Below, in pieces: positions 55,839 through 64,000 of a DNA stretch of 64,000 bases (position 1 is its first letter; each line of letters begins with the position of its first letter). This DNA comes from Streptococcus sp. 1643 (GTDB lineage: Bacteria; Bacillota; Bacilli; Lactobacillales; Streptococcaceae), in NCBI RefSeq assembly GCF_006228325.1, contig NZ_CP040231.1:693001-757000 (forward strand). The letters run 5' to 3'. A program made the position numbers and the translations under genes. A model generated the notes under the pieces. The model worked only from the letters and a program-made list of their open reading frames with translations, made no database searches and had not been told where the DNA came from.

Positions 55839-56552
55839 ATGGTAGAGTCTTATAGTAAAAATGCCAACCATAACATGCGCCGGCCTGTCGTCAAGGAAGA
55901 AATCGTAGAACTCATGCGCCAGCGTCAAAAACAGGTGACAGGTTCTTTGAAAGAATTGGAGACCTTCGCTCGCAAGGAAAACATTCCCATTATTCCCCAT
56001 GAAACGGTCGCGTATTTTCGATTTCTCATGGAGACCATACAGCCCAAGAACATTTTGGAGATTGGGACGGCAATTGGCTTTTCAGCCCTCTTGATGGCGG
56101 AACATGCGCCAGATGCCAAGATTACAACCATTGACCGTAATCCTGAGATGATTGGTTTTGCCAAGGAAAACTTTTCTCAGTTTGACAGGCGTAAGCAAAT
56201 CACCCTCTTAGAGGGAGATGCAGTCGATGTTTTATCTAGTCTGACAGAAACTTATGACTTTGTCTTTATGGATTCTGCCAAGTCCAAGTATATCGTCTTT
56301 CTACCTGAAATTCTTAAACATTTGGAAGTCGGTGGAGTAGTGGTCTTGGATGACATTTTCCAAGGAGGCGATGTTGCCAAGGATATCATGGAAGTCCGCC
56401 GAGGTCAACGAACTATTTACCGTGGTTTGCAAAGACTTTTCGACGCAACGTTGGACAATCCTGGTCTAACGGCGACTCTAGTTCCGCTTGGGGACGGCAT
56501 TCTCATGCTACGAAAGAATGTGAAAAATGTAACTTTACCAGAAATGGAATAA
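55839..56552 (+). CDS. O-methyltransferase family protein
   Basis: 237 residues. SAM site I-L-E-I-G-T-A-I-G-F-S-A near 70, D-R-N-P-E at the ribose-binding acid, and F-M-D-S-A-K and V-L-D-D-I-F at the metal-binding catechol-OMT-like site. Some relatives in this position (TrmR) methylate tRNA wobble uridine derivatives. Starts 1 base after pepF, so translationally coupled. Confidence 0.88.
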   Translation: MVESYSKNANHNMRRPVVKEEIVELMRQRQKQVTGSLKELETFARKENIPIIPHETVAYFRFLMETIQPKNILEIGTAIGFSALLMAEHAPDAKITTIDRNPEMIGFAKENFSQFDRRKQITLLEGDAVDVLSSLTETYDFVFMDSAKSKYIVFLPEILKHLEVGGVVVLDDIFQGGDVAKDIMEVRRGQRTIYRGLQRLFDATLDNPGLTATLVPLGDGILMLRKNVKNVTLPEME

Positions 56553-56567
56553 ATTAAAAAATAGCAC

Positions 56568-56600
56568 AATCCTCCTGTACCAAGTAATAGGAGGATTTTT
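56568..56600 (+). terminator. Terminator that also holds the recombinase ribosome binding site
   Basis: AATCCTCCT (56568-56576) pairs perfectly with AGGAGGATT (56589-56597), followed by T4. AGGAGG is at the same time the ribosome binding site for the ATG at 56601. Confidence 0.75.
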
Positions 56601-57223
56601 ATGTCTCAAACCACCATAAATATCGGCTATACACGCGTTTCAACGCATAAGCAAGATTTGGGCTTAGAGGTGCAAATCGAGGCTCTTAAGCACTGCGACC
56701 AGCTCTTTATCGAACGTGAATCTGGTTCAAACAATGTACGCTCAGAGCTCGAAAAGGCTCTAAAATTGGCTCAAACGCTTTCGAAAAAGGAACGCAAGTC
56801 ACTTTCACCATCTACAAGCTTGATAGGCTTACGCGCTCTATGTTTAAATTGCTAGAACTGATTGAACAATTTAATGATTCGGATATTCAGCTAGTCAGTT
56901 TGCATGAAAAATTGGAAACTGACTAGCTCATTGGTAGGTTACTTTGTATGATTTTAGATTTTGTGGCAGAAAGTGAACTGGAAAATTTGCGATTTCGTAC
57001 TCGTGAAGGGCTTCGTAAAGCCAATGAAAAAGGCGTCAAACTGGGTGCTAAGCGAATTTCGAAAAAGAAGGAGGGGAGAATTATTGAGCAGTATTTGGCA
57101 GGGGGAACAAGCATCAGAACAATAGCAAAAACAGAACGAATTTCGACCTCAACCATCTATAAAGTCTTGGAACGAAACAAGGTTGCCAATAATCGCAAAA
57201 AAGTTTCGCAAAATTCTTGCTAA
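56601..57223 (+). pseudogene. Broken serine recombinase (resolvase/invertase family)
   Basis: The N-terminal part reads I-G-Y-T-R-V-S-T-H-K-Q-D with the catalytic serine. A frame change near 56780 then moves the reading to T-I-Y-K-L-D-R-L-T-R-S-M-F-K. A TAG at 56924-56926 interrupts the protein between L-E-T-D and L-I-G-R-L. After it the frame continues with F-V-A-E-S-E-L-E-N and a C-terminal helix-turn-helix (S-I-R-T-I-A-K-T-E-R-I-S-T-S-T-I-Y) to 57223. One frameshift and one nonsense codon: inactive as written, about 205 codons when whole. Confidence 0.88.
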
Positions 57224-57245
57224 AAACCAGACAAAATGCTACAAT
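57217..57245 (+). promoter_or_regulatory. Promoter for the LPXTG gene
   Basis: TTGCTA, exactly 17 bases, TACAAT with TGC before it (extended -10). It reads across both palindromes toward the adhesin, giving a leader of about 210 bases. Confidence 0.7.
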
Positions 57246-57257
57246 GAAGGCGTAAAT

Positions 57258-57289
57258 ATGTTTCGATTAACGACCGTTTTGCGAAACAT
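57258..57289 (+). repeat. Palindrome 1 with central AC
   Basis: 32-base imperfect palindrome: outer arms ATGTTTCG and CGAAACAT, inner arms AACG and CGTT, centre AC at 57273-57274. Shares the 11-base core TAACGACCGTT with palindrome 2 in inverted orientation. Confidence 0.7.
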
Positions 57290-57376
57290 TCAAAATAACA
57301 ATGTGAATATTTCAGAAAATACGAATTTAACAAGGATTTGAGCCTGTGTTGGATTTGTATTTTTTTGTTTTTTAAG

Positions 57377-57406
57377 TGTATCGTTTAACGGTCGTTACAC
57401 GATACA
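57377..57406 (+). repeat. Palindrome 2 with central GT
   Basis: 30-base palindrome, one mismatch per arm pair: TGTATCGT/ACGATACA outside, TAACG/CGTTA inside, centre GT at 57391-57392. On the minus strand it reads with centre AC and 22 of 30 positions equal palindrome 1. As RNA it is a 14-pair hairpin. Confidence 0.7.
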
Positions 57407-57460
57407 GTTAATTCCTTTTTCTAGTAGGGAAGAAAGGATTTTATTTTAGGAGGGTTCTAT

Positions 57461-60424
57461 ATGAGAAACCATAAGTTATTACGACTCGGTGTTGCAACCT
57501 TTGCGGTTGCGGTGTTGGGTGCAGTGCCAGCTTTTACAGTTCAGGCTGACACAAATGTGGCAGAAAAGCCAAATACAGCTTCAAAACCAGTAGAAAATGC
57601 CAAACTAAGTGATTCAGAAAAACCAGAGGTTAAACCGGCTGAGGAAGTGAAACCTGAATCTGAGTCAGAAACAAATCCAGCAGAGTCTCAACCATCTGAT
57701 ACTCCTGAGGGACATGCAACCTTAAATGAAGAAAAGCATCTTCCTATCCGATATGTGATTGAACTAGATTTTAAGGATATAAGGACTGGGGAGAAAGTAG
57801 AACCTACTAAAACGTTGACAGGAAATGTTAACTTTGGTGAAGATTTAACAATTGATGCTCCAACATTTGAAGGCTATAGGCTTAATAGATCTTACCCCAA
57901 AATTCTGAATATTAGTTATGATAAACTAAATTATTATGGGAAGACAGTTGGATCTAAACCTCGTCAAGTATATGATTCATTGAAATATGGGATGTTTACT
58001 CTCACCAAAGAGGGCGATACAATCATAGCACATTATCAGCTTGAATATGAGACACTTCCACTGGAAAAGCCCAATAGGAGCGAACGGACTCTTCATATTA
58101 GCTTTAGTTATACTGGAACTCCTAAAATTATGCCTGATGGTACACTCCCACCTCATCGTAAGTATCATTCTATTGATGAAGATAAACGAGATATAACAGT
58201 CACTATTAAGCCAGGTGAGAGTTTTACTTTACCTAAGGGTGATATAGATGGCTATATTTTGGAAGAGATAACGGATTCTAGACACGAAGAGGGAAGATGG
58301 GGAGCAACTACTGGTAATCATTATAAACCTGGAGAAACTGTACCTTACGAGAAATTCAACTTTTATCCTGCTGTTGTTGACGGTGTAGAAAGCGATCATA
58401 TTTCAGTTAATTATAGTTATTATCGACCAGCGGGCTATATTGGATATGAAAAACCATCTCAACCTACGGAGAAACCAGCACCAAAAGCTGACGAAAATCA
58501 AGAGCCCATCAAATATCGTATCGATTATTTCGATGCAGATACGGGAGAGAGGCTATCTCGAGAAATCGGAGTTTTAAACCCTGGTGAAACTATCAATATC
58601 CATAAAAATATTGATGGCTATGAGGTAGTTACGAATCGTCGTTGGATGTCTGGTTATAATGTGGACTACCGGTTAATGGATAGATATTTTGGGTCTTTTT
58701 CTGGATATCGATACATTATTCTAGAATATAAGAAGGTAAATGCGGATGCTAAGCCTTCAGAGACACCGAAACCAGAAGTAAAACCGGAAACTAAGCCTTC
58801 AGAGACACCAAAACCAGAAGTAAAACCAGAACCAGCGCCAAAAGCTGACGAAAAACAAGAGCCCATCAACTATCTTATCGAATATTTCGATGCAGAAACG
58901 GGAGAGGAGATATCTCGAGAATATGGAGTATTAAATCCTGGTGAAACTGTTAATATCCATAAAAATATTGATGGCTATGAGGTAGTTTCGAATGATAGCT
59001 GGATGCCTGGATATAATGTGGACTACAGGATAATGAATAGATATTTTGGTGGTCAAACGTTTGAACGTTACATGTTTCTAGATTATAAGAAGGTAAAGAC
59101 GGATGCTAAGCCTTCAGACACACCAAAACCAGCGCCAAAAGATGAAGAAAAGCAGGAGCCCCTCAAATATCGTATCGATTATTTCGATGCAGATACGGGA
59201 GAGAGGATATCTCGAGAAATTGGAGTTTTAAACCCAGGAGAGACCATCAATATTTATAAAGATATTGAGGGCTATGAGGTAGTTTCGTATGCTAGCTGGA
59301 TGCCTGGTTATAAAGTGGACTACCGGATAATGAATACATATTTTGGTGGTACTTTGGATGACAATTACATGTATCTAAAGTATAAGAAGGTAAACGCGGA
59401 TGCCAAGCCTTCAGAGACTCCGAAACCAGAAGTAAAACCGGAAACTAAACCTTCAGAAACACCAAAACCAGAAGTTAAGCCAGAACCTAAACCATCAGAT
59501 ACACCGAAACCAGAAGTAAAACCTGAAACTAAGCCTTCAGAGACACCGAAACCAGAAGTTAAGCCAGAACCTAAGCCTTCAGAGACTCCGGAACCAGAGG
59601 TTAAGCCAGAACCTAAGCCTTCAGAGACACCAAAACCAGAGGTTAAGCCAGAACCTAAGCCTTCAGAGACACCAAAACCAGAAGTAAAACCGGAAACTAA
59701 ACCATCAGATACACCGAAACCGGCAGTAAAACCGGTACCTAAGCCTTCTGACACACCAAAACCAGTTACACCAGTTGTTCCAACAGTCCCAACAACTCCT
59801 GTAACTCCTACAAATCCAGCTACTCCAAGCACAAGCCGAGTTCTTTCAAACGAAGCTGGAAGCGTTCAAGTTCGTGGCTCAGAGGCAACGCTCAAAAATG
59901 TTAGCTACATCAAGGTAGAAGAAACCAAAGCTAAATCACTTGAGACGAAAAGCTATAAGGCTTATGACATTCATTTATATGACGCAAACGGCAAGGCTAT
60001 CCAGCCAAATGGCATGGTTTTAGTGACCCTTTCTGCCGACAAGCCAGTTGAAAATGTCTACTATGTTGCCCCAGATGGCGCTTTGCAAGCACTTGATTTC
60101 AAGCAAGATGCAGATAAGGTGACTTTTGAAACCAACCACTTTAGTATCTATGCAATGACATTCAAAAATGTTGCTGCAAATCGCAATGACAGTAGCATAC
60201 AAATGCCTATTGCTGTTGTAGGTGGTGAAAATACAACAACCACAGCTCAAAATAGCAATGGAGCAGATACCACAAAAGCGCAAGCTACACCGCTGAATAC
60301 CAAGACTGAAGGTGGGTCGAAAGCCCTACCAAACACTGGCGAACAAAATTCAATTCTTGGATTTGCAGGTTTCCTCCTTGCAAGTCTTGGTCTAGCAGGC
60401 TTGACTTACAAAGGACGTCACTAA
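57461..60424 (+). CDS. LPXTG-anchored surface adhesin with MucBP-like repeats
   Basis: 987 residues. Signal peptide (about 1-29, ends V-Q-A-D), an N-terminal MucBP-like domain (about 95-210), a second about 210-330, then three closely related MucBP-like repeats near 348, 467 and 566 (each with Y-F-D-A-[DE]-T-G-E and L-N-P-G-E-T), a K-P-S-E-T-P-K-P-E-V-K-P-E repeat stalk (about 648-774), a folded domain (about 790-900), and the sortase signal L-P-N-T-G at 956-960 with hydrophobic helix and basic end. Likely binds host or salivary glycoproteins and is fixed to peptidoglycan by sortase A. Confidence 0.9.
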   Translation: MRNHKLLRLGVATFAVAVLGAVPAFTVQADTNVAEKPNTASKPVENAKLSDSEKPEVKPAEEVKPESESETNPAESQPSDTPEGHATLNEEKHLPIRYVIELDFKDIRTGEKVEPTKTLTGNVNFGEDLTIDAPTFEGYRLNRSYPKILNISYDKLNYYGKTVGSKPRQVYDSLKYGMFTLTKEGDTIIAHYQLEYETLPLEKPNRSERTLHISFSYTGTPKIMPDGTLPPHRKYHSIDEDKRDITVTIKPGESFTLPKGDIDGYILEEITDSRHEEGRWGATTGNHYKPGETVPYEKFNFYPAVVDGVESDHISVNYSYYRPAGYIGYEKPSQPTEKPAPKADENQEPIKYRIDYFDADTGERLSREIGVLNPGETINIHKNIDGYEVVTNRRWMSGYNVDYRLMDRYFGSFSGYRYIILEYKKVNADAKPSETPKPEVKPETKPSETPKPEVKPEPAPKADEKQEPINYLIEYFDAETGEEISREYGVLNPGETVNIHKNIDGYEVVSNDSWMPGYNVDYRIMNRYFGGQTFERYMFLDYKKVKTDAKPSDTPKPAPKDEEKQEPLKYRIDYFDADTGERISREIGVLNPGETINIYKDIEGYEVVSYASWMPGYKVDYRIMNTYFGGTLDDNYMYLKYKKVNADAKPSETPKPEVKPETKPSETPKPEVKPEPKPSDTPKPEVKPETKPSETPKPEVKPEPKPSETPEPEVKPEPKPSETPKPEVKPEPKPSETPKPEVKPETKPSDTPKPAVKPVPKPSDTPKPVTPVVPTVPTTPVTPTNPATPSTSRVLSNEAGSVQVRGSEATLKNVSYIKVEETKAKSLETKSYKAYDIHLYDANGKAIQPNGMVLVTLSADKPVENVYYVAPDGALQALDFKQDADKVTFETNHFSIYAMTFKNVAANRNDSSIQMPIAVVGGENTTTTAQNSNGADTTKAQATPLNTKTEGGSKALPNTGEQNSILGFAGFLLASLGLAGLTYKGRH
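59404..59781 (+). repeat. 42-base tandem repeats coding the proline-rich stalk
   Basis: Nine consecutive 42-base units encode K-P-[SD]-[ED]-T-P-K-P-E-V-K-P-E-[TP], the last two diverging. Such repeats change number by slippage or recombination and set stalk length. A shorter run of the same unit lies at about 58750-58830. Confidence 0.9.
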
Positions 60425-60446
60425 AAAATAATACAAGACAAACAAA

Positions 60447-60475
60447 GGACTTGAACGATTGTTCAGGTTCTTTTT
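60447..60475 (+). terminator. Terminator after the LPXTG gene
   Basis: GGACTTGAAC pairs with GTTCAGGTTC (two wobble pairs) around GATT, then T5. Confidence 0.8.
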
Positions 60476-60529
60476 GGAATGAAAAAAACTGAATCGTTTA
60501 AAATTTAAAAGCTACTATTTTTAGTCTTA

Positions 60530-60561
60530 TTTAAGTTATCTGCTTTAAAATATGGTATAAT
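60530..60561 (+). promoter_or_regulatory. prsA promoter with TTTAAG/TTTAAA half sites
   Basis: TGG-TATAAT (60556-60561) preceded by TTTAAG (60530-60535) and TTTAAA (60544-60549) with 8 bases between. CiaR sites use TTTAAG-N5-TTTAAG, so this is only reminiscent, although the pneumococcal homologue is in the CiaR regulon. Confidence 0.45.
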
Positions 60562-60613
60562 GATTGAGTTGGTCTAGAGAAATTTTCGACCGTTTTTAGA
60601 AAAAGGAGTAAAC

Positions 60614-61555
60614 ATGAAGAAAAAACTTATGGCAGGAGCCATCACACTTTTATCAGTAGCAACACTTGCAGCTTGTTCAAACAGTTCTGAAGGAAAAGAT
60701 TTGATCAGCATGAAGGGCGATGTGATTACAGAACATCAATTCTTTGAAGAAGTAAAGAACAATCCAACTGCACAACAAGTCTTGCTCAATATGACTATCC
60801 AAAAAGTATTTGAACAACAATATGGGTCAGAGGTAACGGATAAAGATGTGGATGACGCCGTTGCTGAAGAACAAAAGAAATACGGCGATAGCTACAACAG
60901 CGTGCTTCAACGTGCAGGTATGACACCTGAGACTCGTAAAGCTCAAATCCGTACCAGCAAATTGGTTGAATTGGCAGTTAAGAAGGCTGCTGAGAGTGAG
61001 TTGACAGACGAAGCTTACCAAAAAGCTTTTGAGTCTTACACACCAGATATAACAGCTCAAATCATTCGTTTGGATAATGAAGACAAGGCAAAAGAAGTAC
61101 TTGAGAAAGCTAAAGCAGAAGGTGCGGATTTTGCTCAGTTGGCAAAAGACAACTCTAACGATGATAAGACAAAAGAAAATGGTGGAGAAATCACTTTTGA
61201 CTCTGCTTCAACAGAACTTCCAGAACAAGTCAAGAAAGCAGCCTTTGCCTTGGATGTGAACGGGGTTTCTGATGTGATTACAGCTACTGGAACACAAGCC
61301 TACAGCAGTCAGTTCTACATCATCAAAGTAACGAAGAAAACAGAAAAATCTTCTAATATAGAGGATTACAAAGAAAAATTGAAGACCATCATCTTGACTC
61401 AAAAACAAAATGATTCAGCCTTTGTTCAAGGAGTAATTGGTAAAGAATTGCAAGCAGCAAACATCAAGGTTAAAGACCAAGCCTTCCAAAACATCTTCAC
61501 CCAATACATCGGTGGTGGTGACTCAAGCTCAAGCAGCAGCTCTTCATCTAACTAA
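60614..61555 (+). CDS. prsA: Foldase lipoprotein PrsA/PpmA
   Basis: 313 residues. Lipobox L-A-A-C with C21, chaperone-like N-terminal part, a degenerate parvulin-type PPIase domain (about 145-250, E-N-G-G-E-I-T-F), and a serine-rich tail. Helps exported proteins fold outside the membrane. Own promoter and terminator. Confidence 0.94.
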   Translation: MKKKLMAGAITLLSVATLAACSNSSEGKDLISMKGDVITEHQFFEEVKNNPTAQQVLLNMTIQKVFEQQYGSEVTDKDVDDAVAEEQKKYGDSYNSVLQRAGMTPETRKAQIRTSKLVELAVKKAAESELTDEAYQKAFESYTPDITAQIIRLDNEDKAKEVLEKAKAEGADFAQLAKDNSNDDKTKENGGEITFDSASTELPEQVKKAAFALDVNGVSDVITATGTQAYSSQFYIIKVTKKTEKSSNIEDYKEKLKTIILTQKQNDSAFVQGVIGKELQAANIKVKDQAFQNIFTQYIGGGDSSSSSSSSSN

Positions 61556-61561
61556 GAAAGC

Positions 61562-61594
61562 AAAAAACAAATCTCTTTTGAGATTTGTTTTTTT
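61562..61594 (+). terminator. Terminator after prsA
   Basis: AAAAACAAATCTC pairs with GAGATTTGTTTTT around TTTT. Confidence 0.92.
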
Positions 61595-61664
61595 ATACCT
61601 GATACTAGAAAATGAGTAAAATTCGAAGGATTAAAGGATAAGAGTTTTTTTCTTTCTGAAAAAG

Positions 61665-61673
61665 TGGTATAAT
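61665..61673 (+). promoter_or_regulatory. Extended -10 promoter for ftsW
   Basis: TGG followed by TATAAT, 70 bases before the start. Confidence 0.6.
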
Positions 61674-61742
61674 AGCAATCAAAACTAGAAAATAAAACGG
61701 AATTGGGAACAGAAGCGTCTGTTCCTATTAGAGTGGTGAAAT

Positions 61743-62966
61743 ATGAAAATTAGTAAAAGGCACCTACTAAACTATTCCATTTTGATTCCTTACTTCCTTT
61801 TATCGATTTTGGGGCTGATTGTGGTGTACTCGACAACGAGTGCAACCTTGATCGAAGAAGGGAAAAGTGCCTTTCAATTGGTGCGTAACCAGGGGATCTT
61901 CTGGATAGCTAGTTTGATTCTGATTGCCTTAATCTATAAATTAAAATTAGGTTTCCTAAGAAATGGGCGTCTCATTTTTACCGTGATGATTGTGGAGATG
62001 GTTCTTTTAGCTCTGGCGCGACTGGTCGGAACACCTGTCAATGGAGCATACGGATGGATTTCTGTAGGACCTGTAACGATTCAGCCTGCTGAGTACCTTA
62101 AGATTATCATCATCTGGTACCTGGCACATCGATTTTCAAAACAACAAGATGAGATTGCGGTTTATGACTTCCAGGTTTTGACACAGAATCAGTGGCTTCC
62201 TCGAGCTTTTAACGACTGGCGTTTTGTTCTGCTGGTTCTGATTGGTAGTTTGGGAATTTTCCCAGACTTGGGTAATGCGACCATCTTGGTCTTGGTGGCG
62301 CTCATCATGTATACGGTTAGTGGAATCGCCTATCGTTGGTTCTCGACCATTCTAGCTCTCTTGGCAGGGAGCTCAATGTTAGTCTTGTCTGTCATTCGCT
62401 TTGTTGGGGTTGAAAAGTTCTCTCAAATTCCTGTATTTGGTTACGTTGCTAAACGTTTTAGTGCCTTCTTTAATCCCTTTAATGACTTGGCGGGTGCAGG
62501 GCACCAGCTCGCAAATTCTTACTATGCAATGGTAAATGGAGGCTGGTTCGGACTGGGACTAGGGAATTCTATTGAGAAGCGTGGTTATCTGCCAGAAGCC
62601 CATACGGATTTCGTCTTTTCGATTGTTATCGAGGAGTTTGGATTTGTTGGAGCCAGTATGATTTTGGCTTTACTCTTCTTCTTGATTTTGCGAATCATCT
62701 TAGTTGGTATTCGAGCAAAGGATCCTTTTAACTCCATGGTTGCTATTGGTGTCGGAGGAATGATCCTTGTTCAGGTCTTTGTCAATATCGGTGGGATTTC
62801 AGGATTGATTCCTTCTACAGGGGTAACCTTCCCCTTCCTTTCACAAGGTGGGAACAGTCTATTGGTATTATCCGTGGCCATCGCGCTTGTACTAAACATT
62901 GATGCCAGTGAAAAACGTGCCAAACTTATCAGAGAATACGAAAATCAAACCGATGAAAGTCTGTAA
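61743..62966 (+). CDS. ftsW: Septal peptidoglycan polymerase FtsW (SEDS family)
   Basis: 407 residues with about ten membrane helices. SEDS signature G-A-Y-G-W-I near 100, Q-P-A-E-Y-L-K, and the external loop [10 protein letters not shown] with E-E-F-G after it, holding the essential aspartate. Polymerises lipid II with its PBP partner during division. Followed at 23 bases by ppc, as in pneumococcus. Confidence 0.95.
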   Translation: MKISKRHLLNYSILIPYFLLSILGLIVVYSTTSATLIEEGKSAFQLVRNQGIFWIASLILIALIYKLKLGFLRNGRLIFTVMIVEMVLLALARLVGTPVNGAYGWISVGPVTIQPAEYLKIIIIWYLAHRFSKQQDEIAVYDFQVLTQNQWLPRAFNDWRFVLLVLIGSLGIFPDLGNATILVLVALIMYTVSGIAYRWFSTILALLAGSSMLVLSVIRFVGVEKFSQIPVFGYVAKRFSAFFNPFNDLAGAGHQLANSYYAMVNGGWFGLGLGNSIEKRGYLPEAHTDFVFSIVIEEFGFVGASMILALLFFLILRIILVGIRAKDPFNSMVAIGVGGMILVQVFVNIGGISGLIPSTGVTFPFLSQGGNSLLVLSVAIALVLNIDASEKRAKLIREYENQTDESL

Positions 62967-62989
62967 GGATTGAATGGAAAGGAAAGTAT

Positions 62990-64000
62990 ATGTCTCTTCA
63001 AAAATTAGAAAACTATAGTAATAAAGCAGTCGTCCAAGAAGAAGTCTTGATTCTGACTGAGCTATTAGAAGATATCACAAAAAATATGCTGGCGCCAGAA
63101 ACCTTTGAAAAGATTATCCAGTTGAAGGAATTATCAACTAGCGAGAATTATCAAGGGCTCAATGACCTAGTGACCAGTCTTTCGAACGAAGAAATGATTT
63201 ACATTTCACGCTATTTCTCTATCCTTCCACTTTTGATTAATATCTCTGAGGATGTGGATTTGGCCTATGAAATCAATCACCAAAACAATGTGGACCAAGA
63301 CTATTTAGGAAAACTATCTACAACGATTAAGATGGTAGCTGAAAAAGAAAATGCAGCCGAAATTTTAGAAAAGTTAAATGTCGTTCCTGTCTTGACCGCC
63401 CATCCAACACAAGTACAACGCAAGAGTATGCTGGATTTGACCAACCACATCCATACGCTCTTGCGCAAGTACCGTGATGTCAAACTCGGCTTGATTAATA
63501 AAGAAAAATGGCACACAGATCTCCGTCGTTACATTGAAATTATCATGCAAACGGACATGATTCGTGAGAAGAAATTGAAAGTAACCAACGAAATCACCAA
63601 TGTGATGGAGTATTACCAAAGTTCTTTCCTGAATGCTGTTCCGCGTTTGACAGCTGAGTATAAAAAATTGGCTAAAGAACAAGGTATCGAGCTCCAACAT
63701 CCAAAACCGATTACTATGGGGATGTGGATAGGAGGAGACCGTGATGGAAATCCTTTCGTAACTGCGGAAACTCTAAACAAATCAGCCTTGACCCAGTGTG
63801 AAGTCATCATGAACTACTATGATGAAAAGATTTATAATCTTTATCGTGAATTTTCACTTTCAACCAGCATCGTGAATGTCAGCGACAAGGTTCGTGAGAT
63901 GGCACTGAAGTCACAAGATAACTCCATTTATCGCGAAAAAGAACTCTATCGTCGTGCCCTCTTTGACATCCAAGCTAAGATGCAGGCAACCAAGGCTTAT
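62990..64000 (+). CDS. ppc: Phosphoenolpyruvate carboxylase, N-terminal part (runs off the window)
   Basis: 337 codons open to the window edge; the full enzyme is about 900 residues. V-L-T-A-H-P-T-Q holds the catalytic histidine, and [11 protein letters not shown] the bicarbonate/PEP region. Makes oxaloacetate from PEP and bicarbonate for aspartate synthesis. ATG at 62990 after AAAGGAAAG. Confidence 0.95.
   Translation, partial: MSLQKLENYSNKAVVQEEVLILTELLEDITKNMLAPETFEKIIQLKELSTSENYQGLNDLVTSLSNEEMIYISRYFSILPLLINISEDVDLAYEINHQNNVDQDYLGKLSTTIKMVAEKENAAEILEKLNVVPVLTAHPTQVQRKSMLDLTNHIHTLLRKYRDVKLGLINKEKWHTDLRRYIEIIMQTDMIREKKLKVTNEITNVMEYYQSSFLNAVPRLTAEYKKLAKEQGIELQHPKPITMGMWIGGDRDGNPFVTAETLNKSALTQCEVIMNYYDEKIYNLYREFSLSTSIVNVSDKVREMALKSQDNSIYREKELYRRALFDIQAKMQATKAY

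Noticed and set aside
57269..57396. A promoter inside the putative invertible segment
   Set aside because: No convincing -35/-10 pair was found on either strand; only the outside promoter at 57217-57245 is good.
59404..59781. Possible CRISPR array
   Set aside because: The repeats are head-to-tail without spacers and lie in frame within a coding sequence. No CRISPR array was seen anywhere in the window.
59365..59832. Reverse-strand 155-codon open frame opposite the LPXTG stalk
   Set aside because: It is the mirror of the 42-base proline-rich repeats; the glycine/serine-rich product is a codon artefact with no ribosome binding site.

Overview
The window is about 40% G+C chromosomal DNA from a mitis-group Streptococcus (a close relative of S. 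pneumoniae such as S. mitis, S. oralis or S. infantis). The evidence is a pneumococcus-like gene set and order (yabA-rsmI, pyrH-frr-cvfB, comEA-comEC, infC-rpmI-rplT, pyrK-pyrDb-lytB, ciaRH, rpiA-deoB-punA-deoD, pavA, ybeY-dgkA-era-mutM-coaE-pmrA-rpmG-secG-rnr-smpB-tehB, coiA-pepF, prsA, ftsW-ppc), a choline-binding LytB, ComX-type com boxes, and many extended -10 promoters (TGnTATAAT).

Layout. 1-6.7 kb: end of yabA, rsmI, trmFO, pyrH-frr, cvfB, a GrpB-family gene, a YozE-family gene and phoH. 6.7-8.6 kb: a reverse-strand alanine dehydrogenase and an acetyltransferase. 8.6-13.7 kb: the late competence operon comEA-comEC, a decayed bacteriocin-like gene and an ABC exporter pair. 13.8-15.2 kb: the IF3/L35/L20 operon with a leader attenuator. 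15.3-19.8 kb: an accessory Hsp70 with a membrane J-domain partner. 19.9-24.3 kb: a glyoxalase-family gene, a PyrR-type leader, pyrK-pyrDb and lytB. 24.4-28.3 kb: a nuclease-like lipoprotein and a tightly overlapping cassette (DUF2829/Tad2-like, SDR, NUDIX, a solo PEP-binding barrel, ASCH). 28.4-35.5 kb: pepN, ciaRH, a DUF3270 gene and an HrtBA-like ABC pair behind a long leader. 35.6-41.2 kb: a U32 protease and nucleoside catabolism (rpiA-deoB-DUF1697-punA, then deoD). 41.3-56.6 kb: conserved housekeeping genes, with a CARF/DUF1887 (Card1/Can2-like) nuclease inserted before coiA. 56.6-60.4 kb: a broken serine recombinase, two palindromes and a repeat-rich LPXTG adhesin. 60.6-64 kb: prsA, ftsW and the start of ppc.

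The most unusual parts are five. (1) A 535-bp non-coding array of related, compensating RNA-like hairpin modules sits just upstream of deoD. (2) A stand-alone CARF-nuclease has no CRISPR array or cas gene anywhere in the window. (3) An HscC-type Hsp70 is paired with a multi-pass J-protein carrying six alternating short motifs. (4) Two palindromes with oppositely oriented central dinucleotides lie between a dead serine recombinase and an LPXTG adhesin. (5) A solo PEP-binding barrel has lost the catalytic cysteine.

Functionally, comEA, comEC and coiA, all competence genes behind or within com-box units, handle uptake and processing of transforming DNA. CiaRH and PrsA belong to envelope stress control. 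The rpiA-deoB-punA-deoD group salvages nucleosides to central carbon. The pyr genes are probably controlled by PyrR attenuation. All assignments come from reading the translated sequence; no database search was run.
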